64,000 bases of DNA from Bradyrhizobium sp. C9 (GCF_002532045.1 NZ_NWTG01000020.1:83406-147405), one strand, 5' to 3'; counted from the first letter of the stretch, positions 51,004-59,154 are shown. Made by a program: numbers and translations. Notes: a model not told the origin generated them from the letters alone.

Positions 51004-51524
51004 CGACGCTCAACCTCACCATCAACGGCCAGAAGCACGGCCCGATCGAGATCCGCGACGACCTCTCGATGAACGATTTCCTGCGCGAAATGCTCGGCAT
51101 GACCGGCACCAAGTTCGGCTGCGGCGCGGCGCAATGCCTGAGCTGCGCTGTCATCATCGATAACCTCGACGGCACGAGCTACACCACCCCGACCTGCGTG
51201 GTGCCGGCGGCAAACTTCGACGGCAAGGCCATCCGCACCGTCGAGGGCCATGCCAAGGACGGCGAACTCTCCGCGTTGCAGCGGGCCTTCATCGAGCACT
51301 TCGCGTTCCAGTGCGGCTATTGCACAGCCGGCTTCCTCAACGAGGGCCAGGTGCTGCTCGAACTTCTGGCAAGAGAGCCGGTGCCGCGGGACCAACTCGA
51401 GACCGTCATTGCGGACGCGCTCGATGGCCACCTGTGCCGCTGTACCGGCTACATCAAATATCATCAAGCGGTGCGCGACGTGATCCTCGCCGATGCCACG
51501 CGCTATCTGACCGCCAACAAATGA
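51000..51524 (+). CDS. 2Fe-2S subunit of the molybdenum hydroxylase
   Basis: A 174-residue protein with two 2Fe-2S clusters: plant-type C41, C46, C49, C66 and the second domain C105, C108 with C146, C148 (CGYC and CRC). It carries electrons from the molybdenum site. It has no signal of its own, so it is likely carried across the membrane with the Tat-tagged large subunit. The GTG start overlaps the stop of the large subunit, and its own stop overlaps the cytochrome start (ATGA). Confidence 0.95.
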   Translation: MTTLNLTINGQKHGPIEIRDDLSMNDFLREMLGMTGTKFGCGAAQCLSCAVIIDNLDGTSYTTPTCVVPAANFDGKAIRTVEGHAKDGELSALQRAFIEHFAFQCGYCTAGFLNEGQVLLELLAREPVPRDQLETVIADALDGHLCRCTGYIKYHQAVRDVILADATRYLTANK

Positions 51525-52153
51525 GCGCACGCGCGATGACATCGGAAACGCGGTTTCGGATCATTGCGGTGCTGACGGCGCTCGCGACCAGCCTGTGTGC
51601 CGGCTACGCGGCGTCGGAGAGCGCAAGCCACGCCCTCGCCTCGCCGGAAAGCTTTGCCGGTATAGCGAATGTCGAACAGCGCTCGGCGGCGATCTTCACC
51701 GAGCTCGGCAAGGTGCTGACCCATCCACGCTGCACCAATTGCCACCCCGCCGGCGACAGCCCGCGGCAGGGCGACATCAGCCGTATGCACCAGCCCCCGG
51801 TCACGCGCGGCGCCGATGGCCACGGCACCAACGCGATGCGCTGCTCGATCTGCCACCAGCACGCCAATTTCGATCCCGGCCGGGTGCCGGGTCACCCGGA
51901 ATGGCACCTCGCGCCGCGCGAGATGGCGTGGGCCGGCAAGACCATCGGCGAGATCTGCCAGCAGATCCGGGATCCCGCACGCAATGGCGGCCGCAAGGTC
52001 GAGGATCTGATCGAGCATATCGGCAAGGACACGCTGGTCGGCTGGGCCTGGCATCCCGGCTTCGGCCGCTCGCCGGCGCCCGGCACGCAGGCAGAGGCCG
52101 GCGCTTTGGTCGAGGCCTGGGTGAGGACCGGCGCAGCCTGCCCTGCGCCCTAG
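51521..52153 (+). CDS. Diheme cytochrome c-like subunit
   Basis: A 210-residue exported protein with a signal peptide (about 1-31) and two haem-binding motifs, C71TNCH75 and C108SICH112. Distal ligands may be the His residues in the PGHPEWHL region. It would accept electrons from the 2Fe-2S subunit and pass them to the respiratory chain. Its ATG overlaps the previous stop (ATGA), and the stop is followed at once by a 41-bp palindrome. Confidence 0.88.
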   Translation: MSARAMTSETRFRIIAVLTALATSLCAGYAASESASHALASPESFAGIANVEQRSAAIFTELGKVLTHPRCTNCHPAGDSPRQGDISRMHQPPVTRGADGHGTNAMRCSICHQHANFDPGRVPGHPEWHLAPREMAWAGKTIGEICQQIRDPARNGGRKVEDLIEHIGKDTLVGWAWHPGFGRSPAPGTQAEAGALVEAWVRTGAACPAP

Positions 52154-52190
52154 AGCTTCGGTTCTGATTGAATCAGAACCGAAGCTCTAG
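52150..52190. repeat. Perfect 41-bp palindrome
   Basis: Two exact 20-bp arms (beginning CTAGAGCTTCGG, ending CCGAAGCTCTAG) around a single G. It starts within the stop codon of the cytochrome gene. No T run follows, so it is not a classical terminator, though the hairpin could still stop or stabilise the transcript. It is next to an R4 repeat. Confidence 0.9.
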
Positions 52191-52206
52191 ATTCTTGTTT
52201 TGACGC

Positions 52207-52252
52207 CTTTTCTTCACGCGAACCGGTGTCCACTTCGCTCGAAAACGCTCTA
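52207..52252. repeat. Intergenic repeat R4, copy 1
   Basis: TTTTCTTCACGCGAACCGGT, GTCCACTTCGCTCGAAAACG, CTCTAG. The reverse complement recurs at 57941-57988 with a few changes. This element is widespread in Bradyrhizobium-type genomes as I remember them. Confidence 0.85.
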
Positions 52253-52262
52253 GAACACACGC

Positions 52263-52412
52263 TTAGTGGCGTTTGAAGTACTGCACGTCGCGCTCGTGCT
52301 TCTCTGCTGCCGCGCGTGACTTGAAGGTGCCGAGATTGCGGCGCTTGCCGGTCTTCGGATTGACCTTGCGAGAATACAGCCGGTACTCGCCGGAACGCAG
52401 CTTGCGGATCAT
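52263..52412 (-). CDS. Small basic protein of 49 residues
   Basis: Reads MIRKLRSGEYRLYSRKVNPK, TGKRRNLGTFKSRAAAEKHE, RDVQYFKRH. A beta hairpin (SGEYRLYSRKVNPKTGKRRNLG, as in integrase Arm-type domains) plus a helix. It resembles small conserved proteins in rhizobia; possibly nucleic-acid binding because of the charge. GAGG seven bases before ATG 52412 supports the start. Confidence 0.7.
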   Translation of the reverse strand: MIRKLRSGEYRLYSRKVNPKTGKRRNLGTFKSRAAAEKHERDVQYFKRH

Positions 52413-52475
52413 GACGTCGCCTCGCCAGTGCCTTTCGCACGTCAACGATATGCGAGCGCGAGTGTTCCTGTCTGA

Positions 52476-53294
52476 CTAGAAGCAGAGGTTGGTCACCGCA
52501 TTGCCGCGCTTGTCCTTGATCACGTACGGGCAGCGGGCGCGCTCCAGCGCCTTCTTGGCATCCTCATCGCCGAGCGCGGCCGCCCGTTCGTAATAGGCTT
52601 TTGCCGCGTCACTGTCCTTCGGTCCGCCACGGCCGGCCTGCGCGAAGGCGCCCATCCGCTCCAGCGCGCCGGGATGGTTCTGCGCAGCCGCTTTCTCGAA
52701 CAACGCCCGCGCACCGGCATCGTCCTGCGCGCCGCCCTTGCCCTCTGCCAGCATCATGCCGAGCTGGTACTGCGCCTCCGCATTGGTCTCGGCCGACTTG
52801 GCGAGCAATTCGCGCGCACGTGCCGGGTCGGACGCAACGCTGCCGCCGAGGGCTGCGAGATTGCTGACGCCGCGCGCATTGCCGGCCTGCGCCGCGCGCT
52901 CGAACAATTTCCGGGCCTGCGCCTCGTCTTTGGCGACGCCGGTGCCGTTGCCGTAGAGCACGCCGAGCTCGACCATCGCCGACGTCGAGCCCTTGTCGGC
53001 CGCCTTGCGCCAGGCCGACATTGCTTCGGCGGCCTGCCGGTTGGCGGCATAGGCACGGCCAAGCTCGTACATCGCGCGGCGCGACGATTTTGCCGCCACG
53101 GCGCAATATTTGATCGCGGTCGCGACATCCGCCGACGCGACTTCAGGCACGCCCTTCACGTCAGCCGGCTTGTCGGGATCGGTGGGATCGGCGGCAAGCC
53201 GGTCGCACAGCACGAGGTCGGCCGATTGCGCGTGAGCAAGCACAGGTGTGGCCAGCGCCACGGCAAGGACGATTGCATGGAGAGGTCTGAACAT
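52476..53294 (-). CDS. Exported Sel1/TPR-repeat protein
   Basis: A 272-residue protein with a signal peptide (cut after AHA, about 22) and at least five Sel1-like repeats (AMYELGRAYAANRQAAEAMS, AMVELGVLYGNGTGVAKDEA, AQYQLGMMLAEGKGGAQDDA, ALERMGAFAQAGRGGPKDSD). Sel1 repeats mediate protein-protein contacts. The C-terminus RCPYVIKDKRGNAVTNLCF holds two Cys. It is last of a three-gene minus run; ATG 53294 is preferred to a TTG at 53330 that would overlap the previous gene. Confidence 0.88.
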   Translation of the reverse strand: MFRPLHAIVLAVALATPVLAHAQSADLVLCDRLAADPTDPDKPADVKGVPEVASADVATAIKYCAVAAKSSRRAMYELGRAYAANRQAAEAMSAWRKAADKGSTSAMVELGVLYGNGTGVAKDEAQARKLFERAAQAGNARGVSNLAALGGSVASDPARARELLAKSAETNAEAQYQLGMMLAEGKGGAQDDAGARALFEKAAAQNHPGALERMGAFAQAGRGGPKDSDAAKAYYERAAALGDEDAKKALERARCPYVIKDKRGNAVTNLCF

Positions 53295-53326
53295 GACCGG
53301 CAGGTTGCGTCGTGGTGCAGGCAAAT

Positions 53327-54013
53327 TCAAGGCTCGAGCCCGGTCTCGCGCAACACCGGCGCGACATCGGCCGACGCGAGATACCGCAGCAAATGATCGG
53401 CGGCCGCGGCGCGCTCTGAGGCGACCATGCGGCCCGCCGAAAACACCGCCGGCGTCTGCAAGCCCAAGGGGATCGGCCCGACGATTTCGATGCCATCGAT
53501 CTGCTTCAACTCGCTGATCTGCTGGATCGCAAGGTCGGCTTCGCCTCTGACGAGCCTTTCCGCGGTGAAGCCCGCCGGAATGATCACTGCATGGGCGTTG
53601 ATCGCCTCCGCAATGCCGAGACGCGCGATCAGCTGCGCGAACAGGATGCCGCTGGCGCCGAGTCGCGAATAGGCCACCGCCCGTGCGCCGAGCAGCGTCG
53701 CACGCAATGCGGTTTCGCTGGCGATATCGGGATGCGCAGCGCCCGCCTTCACGGCGACACCGACATAGGAGCGCGCGAGATCGACAACACTTTCGCGCGC
53801 AACGCGGCCCTCGCCGGTCATCTCGTCGAGGCCCTCGCGGGTCAGGATCACGAGATCGGCGGCCTCGCCGCCGCGCAGGCGTTCGAGCAGCGCCAGCGTT
53901 GGCGCGAAATCGGCATCGATCCGCTCACCACTTGCCGCCTGATAGGCCGAGGCAAGGCGCGCGACCGCGCCCTTCAGCGCCAGCGTCGAGAGCACGCGAA
54001 CCGAATTGTCCAT
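53327..54013 (-). CDS. ModA-like substrate-binding protein without a signal peptide
   Basis: A 228-residue type II periplasmic-binding-fold protein related to ModA: RVLSTLALKGAVARLASAYQ, ADLVILTREGLDEMTGEGRV, QQISELKQIDGIEIVGPIP. No signal peptide or anchor is present, so it should be cytoplasmic, and there are no modB/modC genes. It starts five bases after the GrlR-like paralogue 2 stop and is probably translated with it. Ligand unknown. Confidence 0.85.
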   Translation of the reverse strand: MDNSVRVLSTLALKGAVARLASAYQAASGERIDADFAPTLALLERLRGGEAADLVILTREGLDEMTGEGRVARESVVDLARSYVGVAVKAGAAHPDIASETALRATLLGARAVAYSRLGASGILFAQLIARLGIAEAINAHAVIIPAGFTAERLVRGEADLAIQQISELKQIDGIEIVGPIPLGLQTPAVFSAGRMVASERAAAADHLLRYLASADVAPVLRETGLEP

Positions 54014-54018
54014 CCCGC

Positions 54019-54723
54019 TTACGCCCGCCGCATCAGCTTCAGCGTAGCCCTGAGGCGGAGGCTGCGCTTGCCGGCGAGCGCCGTCGCTTCGAGCACGGCG
54101 CCTTCCGCGTCGCAGGTACCGGCGAAGCCGATCCCGACCTCATGGCCGCCGAACACGGGGTTCTCGCCCATCGCCGAGGTGTGCTCCTGATTGAGGACCT
54201 GCCCCTTCCAGCGGCCCTTCTCTGACGTGTAGGTGCCGAGATAGTAGAAGAACGCATCGCCGCCGAGGATGCGGCCGTTGTTCAGCAGCATCACACCGGT
54301 GAGGCTGCCGTCGACACCGTCGAGTAGCTGGATGTGGATCGAATACAGCCCGTTGACGATGCCGCCCTCGCCGACCCCGCCTGCGATCGGGACTTCGTCC
54401 TCGGTGATCGGCGTCATCACCGACTGGAACGGCACGCCCGGCAATTCCTTCAGCTCGCCCTTGAAACGGTAGAGCTCGCCGTCGGGCCCGCCCTTGGCAA
54501 GCAGCGTCGCATCATCGGTGCCCGCCATCGCACGATAGGTCGGATCGGGGTTGTGGCGGACGGTCTGGATCTCGACCGCGACCTCGTCGCCGGTCTTCTG
54601 GTAGGTGCCGATATGGGCGAAGGCCGAGTTGCCGCCGAGCATCTTGCCGTCGCCGACATACATCACGCTGCGGCCGACGGCGCCGCCCAGCTCGAACCGG
54701 ACCTTGTAAAACCCTTCAAACAA
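54019..54723 (-). CDS. Double-domain GrlR-like protein (paralogue 2)
   Basis: A 234-residue protein with two GrlR-type domains: FEGFYKVRFELGGAVGRSVM with DGKMLGGNSAFAHIGTYQK, then NGLYSIHIQLLDGVDGSLTG with NGRILGGDAFFYYLGTYTS, ending KRSLRLRATLKLMRRA. About half of the residues match paralogue 1 by eye, including the identical length. The start is a TTG with GGGGA eight bases upstream. Operon with the ModA-like gene (five-base gap) and probably the Sel1 gene. Function unknown. Confidence 0.78.
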   Translation of the reverse strand: MFEGFYKVRFELGGAVGRSVMYVGDGKMLGGNSAFAHIGTYQKTGDEVAVEIQTVRHNPDPTYRAMAGTDDATLLAKGGPDGELYRFKGELKELPGVPFQSVMTPITEDEVPIAGGVGEGGIVNGLYSIHIQLLDGVDGSLTGVMLLNNGRILGGDAFFYYLGTYTSEKGRWKGQVLNQEHTSAMGENPVFGGHEVGIGFAGTCDAEGAVLEATALAGKRSLRLRATLKLMRRA

Positions 54724-54833
54724 GCGCCGTGTCCCCGGCAGCCAAGATACAACCGTTGTCTAGCGCGGTTCATAACGCAGCGAAACCGCTTTCGGCGGCA
54801 AGCCCGCCGCAAAGACTGTCGTTAAAATGCAAA

Positions 54834-54870
54834 GGTCCGCCAAGGCAGTCGCCCTGGCGGACCCGATTGC
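54834..54870 (-). terminator. Terminator of glnII
   Basis: On the minus strand GGTCCGCCAGGG pairs with CCTTGGCGGACC (one mismatch) and is followed by TTTGCATTTT. It lies about 40 bases past the glnII stop. The plus-strand side lacks a T run. Confidence 0.78.
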
Positions 54871-54905
54871 GGTACCGGATGACTCCATCCGGGTCCGACA
54901 GCTGC

Positions 54906-55940
54906 TTAAGCCGCAGCCTTGGCGCCGGTCGGCACCTCGGAGATCGTCTTCAGGATCTGCGAAGCGATCTGGTAGGGGTCGCCTTGCGAGTTCGGGCGGC
55001 GGTCTTCCAGATAGCCCTTGTAGCCGTTGTTGACGAAGGAGTGCGGCACGCGGATCGACGCACCACGGTCAGCCACGCCATAGCTGAACTTGTTCCACGG
55101 CGCGGTCTCGTGCTTGCCGGTCAGACGCTTGTCGTTGTCCGGGCCATAGACGGCGATGTGATCCATCAGGTTCTTGTCGAAGGCCTTCATCAGGCTCTCG
55201 AAGTACTCCTTGCCGCCGACTTCGCGCATGTACTTGGTCGAGAAGTTGGCGTGCATGCCCGAGCCGTTCCAGTCGGTGTCGCCGAGCGGCTTGCAGTGGA
55301 ATTCGATATCGATGCCGTAGCTCTCGGTGAGGCGCAGCATCAGATAGCGGGCCATCCACATCTGGTCAGCGGCGGTCTTGGAGCCCTTGCCGAAGATCTG
55401 GAATTCCCACTGGCCCTTCGCCACTTCGGCGTTGATGCCTTCGTGGTTGATGCCGGCGGCGAGGCAGAGATTGAGATGCTCTTCGACGATCTTGCGGGCG
55501 ACGCTGCCGACGTTCTTGTAGCCAACGCCGGTGTAGTACGGGCCCTGCGGTGCCGGATAACCCTCCCCCGGGAAGCCGAGCGGACGGCCGTCCTTGTAGA
55601 AGAAGTATTCCTGCTCGAAGCCGAACCAGGCGCCTTCGTCATCCAGAATGGTCGCGCGCTTGTTCGAGACATGCGGCGTCTTGCCGTCGGGCATCATGAC
55701 TTCGCACATCACCAGCACGCCGTTCTCGCGCGCGGCGTCCGGATAGCAGGCGACCGGCTTCAGCACGCAGTCAGAGCTGTGGCCTTCAGCCTGCTGGGTG
55801 GACGAACCGTCAAAGCCCCACAGCGGAAGCTGTTCGAGGGTCGGGAACGACGCGAATTCCTTGATCTGCGTCTTACCGCGCAGGCTCGGCGTCGGCGTAT
55901 ATCCGTCGAGCCAGATATACTCGAGCTTGTACTTGGTCAT
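54906..55940 (-). CDS. glnII: Glutamine synthetase II (eukaryotic type)
   Basis: A 344-residue glutamine synthetase that makes glutamine from glutamate, ammonia and ATP. It is of the short GSII type, as known from Bradyrhizobium and other rhizobia: MTKYKLEYIWLDGYTPTPSL, LWGFDGSSTQQAEGHSSD, GFEQEYFF, INAEVAKGQWEFQIFG and SGMHANFS. GSII is not adenylylated and is induced when nitrogen is short. A strong sigma-54 promoter lies upstream and a GstI/DUF2735 gene is divergent. ATG 55940 has GAGAGG five bases upstream. Confidence 0.97.
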   Translation of the reverse strand: MTKYKLEYIWLDGYTPTPSLRGKTQIKEFASFPTLEQLPLWGFDGSSTQQAEGHSSDCVLKPVACYPDAARENGVLVMCEVMMPDGKTPHVSNKRATILDDEGAWFGFEQEYFFYKDGRPLGFPGEGYPAPQGPYYTGVGYKNVGSVARKIVEEHLNLCLAAGINHEGINAEVAKGQWEFQIFGKGSKTAADQMWMARYLMLRLTESYGIDIEFHCKPLGDTDWNGSGMHANFSTKYMREVGGKEYFESLMKAFDKNLMDHIAVYGPDNDKRLTGKHETAPWNKFSYGVADRGASIRVPHSFVNNGYKGYLEDRRPNSQGDPYQIASQILKTISEVPTGAKAAA

Positions 55941-56033
55941 TGAACCTCTCTGTTGATGATGCAAAACCGTGAGGAACCGAAAGCCAGTCGGCCGCCGCAC
56001 GCGTACCCGGCCACCATCGGCCAGCTGTTACTA

Positions 56034-56049
56034 AGCAATTAAAATGCCA
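56034..56049 (-). promoter_or_regulatory. Sigma-54 promoter of glnII
   Basis: On the minus strand TGGCATTTTAATTGCT fits TGGCAC-N5-TTGCA very well, with GG (56048-56047) and GC (56036-56035) at the -24/-12 spacing. Transcription would begin near 56023, about 83 bases before the glnII start. This matches NtrC-controlled expression known for rhizobial glnII; an NtrC site itself is not obvious. Confidence 0.85.
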
Positions 56050-56481
56050 GTCGCTGCACTGCGGCACCCGCCCTCCTCGCGGATGTCCACAGCGGACATT
56101 GCATTTTTAGCTGCGACAAAGCAGCGCAGCTGGCATGCGCCGCGATCAGCCAAAATCTTCTCTCAGCGCCCTCCACCGCTCGTTTCTGCAGCAAATTCAG
56201 CTACGGCACCATCAGCCGATTAATGCGGCGGCAGCGCCGTGTGACAGTCCGTGTCCAACCATCGGGCGCCGGGCAACCATCGGCTCGGCCCAAGCGTTGG
56301 TCAGCTGCATCCTGCCTCGCAGGATGCAAACCGCGATCTGCACACAAATTAGACAGCAAATGACTATTTCTTGGTCAACTTGCACCCGGCCGGGCCGAGG
56401 TCGATATCAAAATGACGGTAACGACACACGAATGAGTCGGGCGCACCATGGAGGCTCGCTCCGGCCATAGGAGAGTTTGAC
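56050..56481. other. glnII/gstI divergent intergenic region
   Basis: Upstream part of a 541-base gap between the divergent glnII and gstI-like genes, AT-rich in places. Besides the glnII sigma-54 promoter I see no second exact -24/-12 element for the plus-strand gene and no other gene. Confidence 0.45.
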
Positions 56482-56682
56482 ATGATCACGACGGGCCAAA
56501 ATCAGGGATCGGCAACGATCTATCAATTCCCGGCTGGGGGCCGCTCAGCGCTCGGCGGACGCCGCTACGGCGAGACGCGGACGGCGCGCGAGCTGGCTGC
56601 TGAGGTCCAGACCTCCGCCTGCAGCGAGAGTTGGTACCATCAGGCGGCCATCGAGGACGCCAAGCCGAGCCGCGATCATTGA
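56482..56682 (+). CDS. gstI: GstI-like (DUF2735) translational inhibitor of glnII
   Basis: A 66-residue protein: GSATIYQFPAGGRSALGGRR near the N-terminus and CSESWYHQAAIEDAKPSRD at the end, the two conserved blocks of DUF2735. In Rhizobium leguminosarum, GstI is a 63-residue protein encoded divergently from glnII that blocks translation of glnII mRNA. Same position, orientation and size here make this assignment good. AGGAG lies eight to nine bases before the ATG; a terminator follows at 56740-56773. Confidence 0.85.
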   Translation: MITTGQNQGSATIYQFPAGGRSALGGRRYGETRTARELAAEVQTSACSESWYHQAAIEDAKPSRDH

Positions 56683-56739
56683 TGTCGATCAGGCAGAGAG
56701 GCGTGACGCAAAAACGTCAGACGGCAACAGAGCAGTAGG

Positions 56740-56773
56740 AAAGGGTCGGAACGAAGCGTTTCGGCCCTTTTTT
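56740..56773 (+). terminator. Terminator of gstI
   Basis: AAAGGGTCGGAAC pairs with GTTTCGGCCCTTT (13 bp with two G-U pairs, loop GAAGC), then TTTTTT in all. It also touches the last base of the convergent MliC-like gene, so it is probably used in both directions. Confidence 0.88.
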
Positions 56774-57084
56774 CATGCCGGCTCGCAGGCCGTCACCGGC
56801 CGCTTGGCGTGCCGGAGCCTGGTGAGTCCAGCCCGCGTGGTCTCGAGCGTGACACCACCGCCCTTGTATCGCGCGCCCGTCAGCGACAGACGCTTCGTTA
56901 GTGTCACCGCCTTGCCGTCGAGTTGCAGATGCGCGCGGGTGTCCCCGTTGAAGAAGGCGGCAATGAACTGCGTGCCGTCGGCACAATGATAATTCCGGAA
57001 GGCGGATTGCGCCGGTGCTGCCGAGGAACCAAGAATCTCGACAAGAATTGCGCCGACGAGAATGGCGCCTCCGCGATAAGTCAT
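56773..57084 (-). CDS. MliC-like periplasmic lysozyme inhibitor
   Basis: A 103-residue protein with a signal peptide (cut near PAQS, about 26) and an MliC domain: FRNYHCADGTQFIAAFFNGD, VTLTKRLSLTGARYKGGGVT and a C-terminal VTACEPA (paired Cys). MliC/PliC proteins inhibit c-type lysozyme in the envelope. The N-terminal motif of the inhibitory loop is only partly kept, so activity is not certain. No lipobox is seen. Confidence 0.82.
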   Translation of the reverse strand: MTYRGGAILVGAILVEILGSSAAPAQSAFRNYHCADGTQFIAAFFNGDTRAHLQLDGKAVTLTKRLSLTGARYKGGGVTLETTRAGLTRLRHAKRPVTACEPA

Positions 57085-57184
57085 ATTCTCCCCCCGACGA
57101 GCCGGTTATAGACCTGTCTGCACCGCTATTTCCCGCGCCAGGATTTCTGCGCCAAGACCTCATCAGCTGCAACAGGCCCACCCG

Positions 57185-57928
57185 ATGTCAGAAGCCCCTG
57201 CCCGTCACCTCAATCTCGCCGGCGCCAGCAATTTTCGCGACCTGGGCGGCTACCAGACGCGTGACGGCCGGACGGTGCGCTGGCGGCAGATCTTCCGCTC
57301 CAACCATCTTGCCTATCTCACCGAGCAGGACATCGCCGTAGTACGCTCGCTCGGGGTCAAAAGCGCATTCGACTTCCGCGGTGTTGCCGAGCGCGCCGAG
57401 GCGCTGTGCAGCATGGGCGACGTGACCGTGCATTCACTGCCGGTCGAGCCGACGGTGGTTGCTTCGCTGCGGTCGATCGCCAGCAAACGTCAACTCCTCG
57501 AATCCGACGCGATCGACGTGATGCGGGATTCCTACCGCGGCTATGTCCAGGACAACACGCCGCGCTATCGCACGCTGTTCGAGCATCTGCTCGAGAGCCG
57601 CGCCCCGCTGGTGATCCACTGCACCGCGGGCAAGGACCGCACCGGCTTTGCGTGCGCGCTGATCCTGCACGCGCTCGGCGTGTCCGATCAAGTGATCGCG
57701 GACGACTATCTCCTGACCAACCAGTTCTACAAGCGCGACCCGGCCCACAGCACCGAGCTGCCCGATGACGTCAAGCAGGTGCTCGGCACGGTGCGCGCGG
57801 CGTTTCTTGAGGCGGCGTTCGAGGCGATCGATGCCGACTATGGCAGTCTCGACGGCTATTTCCGCGAAGGCCTCGGGCTCGGCCCGGCCGAGCGCGAGGC
57901 GCTTGGTGCCCGCTATCTGCAGATCTGA
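57185..57928 (+). CDS. Tyrosine-specific protein phosphatase (Y_phosphatase3/PtpB-like)
   Basis: A 247-residue phosphatase with the P-loop HCTAGKDRTG (C146, R152) and the N-terminal NLAGASNFRDLGGYQTRDGR, typical of the MptpB/IphP-like group, which has dual tyrosine and phosphoinositide activity. Cytoplasmic. Monocistronic; an R4 repeat follows. Confidence 0.92.
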   Translation: MSEAPARHLNLAGASNFRDLGGYQTRDGRTVRWRQIFRSNHLAYLTEQDIAVVRSLGVKSAFDFRGVAERAEALCSMGDVTVHSLPVEPTVVASLRSIASKRQLLESDAIDVMRDSYRGYVQDNTPRYRTLFEHLLESRAPLVIHCTAGKDRTGFACALILHALGVSDQVIADDYLLTNQFYKRDPAHSTELPDDVKQVLGTVRAAFLEAAFEAIDADYGSLDGYFREGLGLGPAEREALGARYLQI

Positions 57929-57940
57929 TCAATTTACGCG

Positions 57941-57988
57941 AGAGCGTTTTCGAGTGAAGCGGACACCGGTTCGCGTGAAGAAAACGCG
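57941..57988. repeat. Intergenic repeat R4, copy 2
   Basis: AGAGCGTTTTCGAGTGAAGC, GGACACCGGTTCGCGTGAAG, AAAACGCG, the reverse-oriented copy of 52207-52252. Confidence 0.85.
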
Positions 57989-58004
57989 ACCATCCTGAAA
58001 GAGC

Positions 58005-58208
58005 TCAGGCCGCGGCCTCGAGCTCAAGCTCCGCGTCGAGGTCCGCAATCACATCCTCGAACGCCGAGATCGCCTGCTGAATCGCCGCGATCTGCATCAG
58101 CTCCCAGCTGCCCACTGGTCCGTTGCGGTTTTGCAGCGCCACCACGAGATCGCGCCGCTGCTCCTTAAGCTGAACGAGCGGTAAACCGTGATCCGGAAGA
58201 TTTCCCAT
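58005..58208 (-). CDS. Small helical protein of 67 residues
   Basis: Reads MGNLPDHGLPLVQLKEQRRD, LVVALQNRNGPVGSWELMQI, AAIQQAISAFEDVIADLDAE, LELEAAA. Helical with an acidic C-terminus. AGGGG lies eight bases before ATG 58208, better than ATG 58214 (two bases). Function unknown. Confidence 0.6.
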   Translation of the reverse strand: MGNLPDHGLPLVQLKEQRRDLVVALQNRNGPVGSWELMQIAAIQQAISAFEDVIADLDAELELEAAA

Positions 58209-58322
58209 TCGCATAACCCCTACCTTGGCTAGAGTTCCGCTTCTAAGCAAAGGGTTCTGAAAACGACTTACGGAACTGCCGCAAATTTTATCCAACTGGC
58301 CCACCACCGTAGTCTTACGTAG

Positions 58323-59030
58323 TCAGGACGACATGCTCGCGCTGCCTGCCACCGCATCGTTGATCGCGTCGAGCAACGCCTGAGTGACGCAATCGGTCGC
58401 CCACTCGCTCGTATGGAGATGCTCCTGTGCACCATCGTCGAGTTCGGAGAGCGGAATTCCGGCATCGACCCATTGCTTCATCAGCGCAAAGCGGCGGAAC
58501 AGGTTGACCTTCCTGCTTGCAGCGACGTCGGCGATCATTGGCATGAACTGGTTGGCGAGCTCGAGCACATCTGGCGCGCCGATGATTGCCTGGGTGTATT
58601 GCGAATCCATCACAACGACGTCCAGCGGCAGCCCGGCGAGCACATCTAGTCCCGCCTCGAATGTCGCTTGCACCTGATCGAAGTTGTAGTTCCTGTACAC
58701 GGCATTGGTGCCGACCTGCCAAATCACCATCACCGGCGCTTCGGCGATGACATCGGACTCGATGCGCGAGAACTCTTCCGGCGCCTCCTGCCCGCCGATC
58801 CCTCGGTTGACGATGTCGATCATCCGGCCGAAGGACTGCTTCTGGCTTCGCCATAAGATCTCCAGCCGTGGTGGAAATGGGAGAATTTTATCGGCTCCCG
58901 CGGTCGATGATGATCCGAGGGCAACGATCTTGACCTTCCGGTCGCGCTTGAGCGCTTGCGCAAGATGCGGCAACCCGTAGCTGAACTTGACGAGTTCGAG
59001 ATGGGTTTCGCAGGCCCTCGGTGTCGGCAT
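58323..59030 (-). CDS. SGNH/GDSL-type hydrolase
   Basis: A 235-residue SGNH-fold protein: block I KIVALGSSSTAGAD (Ser nucleophile), NRGIGGQEAPEEF (Gly), VIWQVGTNAVYRN (Asn) and a C-terminal LDDGAQEHLHTSEWA (Asp/His). So a complete esterase/lipase tetrad in a cytoplasmic-looking protein. Substrate unknown. AAGGA lies eight bases before ATG 59030 and decides the start over a TTG at 59099. Confidence 0.85.
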   Translation of the reverse strand: MPTPRACETHLELVKFSYGLPHLAQALKRDRKVKIVALGSSSTAGADKILPFPPRLEILWRSQKQSFGRMIDIVNRGIGGQEAPEEFSRIESDVIAEAPVMVIWQVGTNAVYRNYNFDQVQATFEAGLDVLAGLPLDVVVMDSQYTQAIIGAPDVLELANQFMPMIADVAASRKVNLFRRFALMKQWVDAGIPLSELDDGAQEHLHTSEWATDCVTQALLDAINDAVAGSASMSS

Positions 59031-59154
59031 CGCAAACATCCTTGAGGCGAATGAATTGATGAATGCGCGCAGTAGGAGACGAAACCGGCGGCATTGCAAA
59101 TGAAATCCGCCTGATCATAGTGGGCAGCAACCTGTTGCTGATACGGAGACCGCC

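Noticed and set aside
56128..56145. TGGCATGCGCCGCGA as a second sigma-54 promoter for gstI.
   Set aside because: The -12 GC dinucleotide is missing at the required spacing, and the site is 350 bases from the start.
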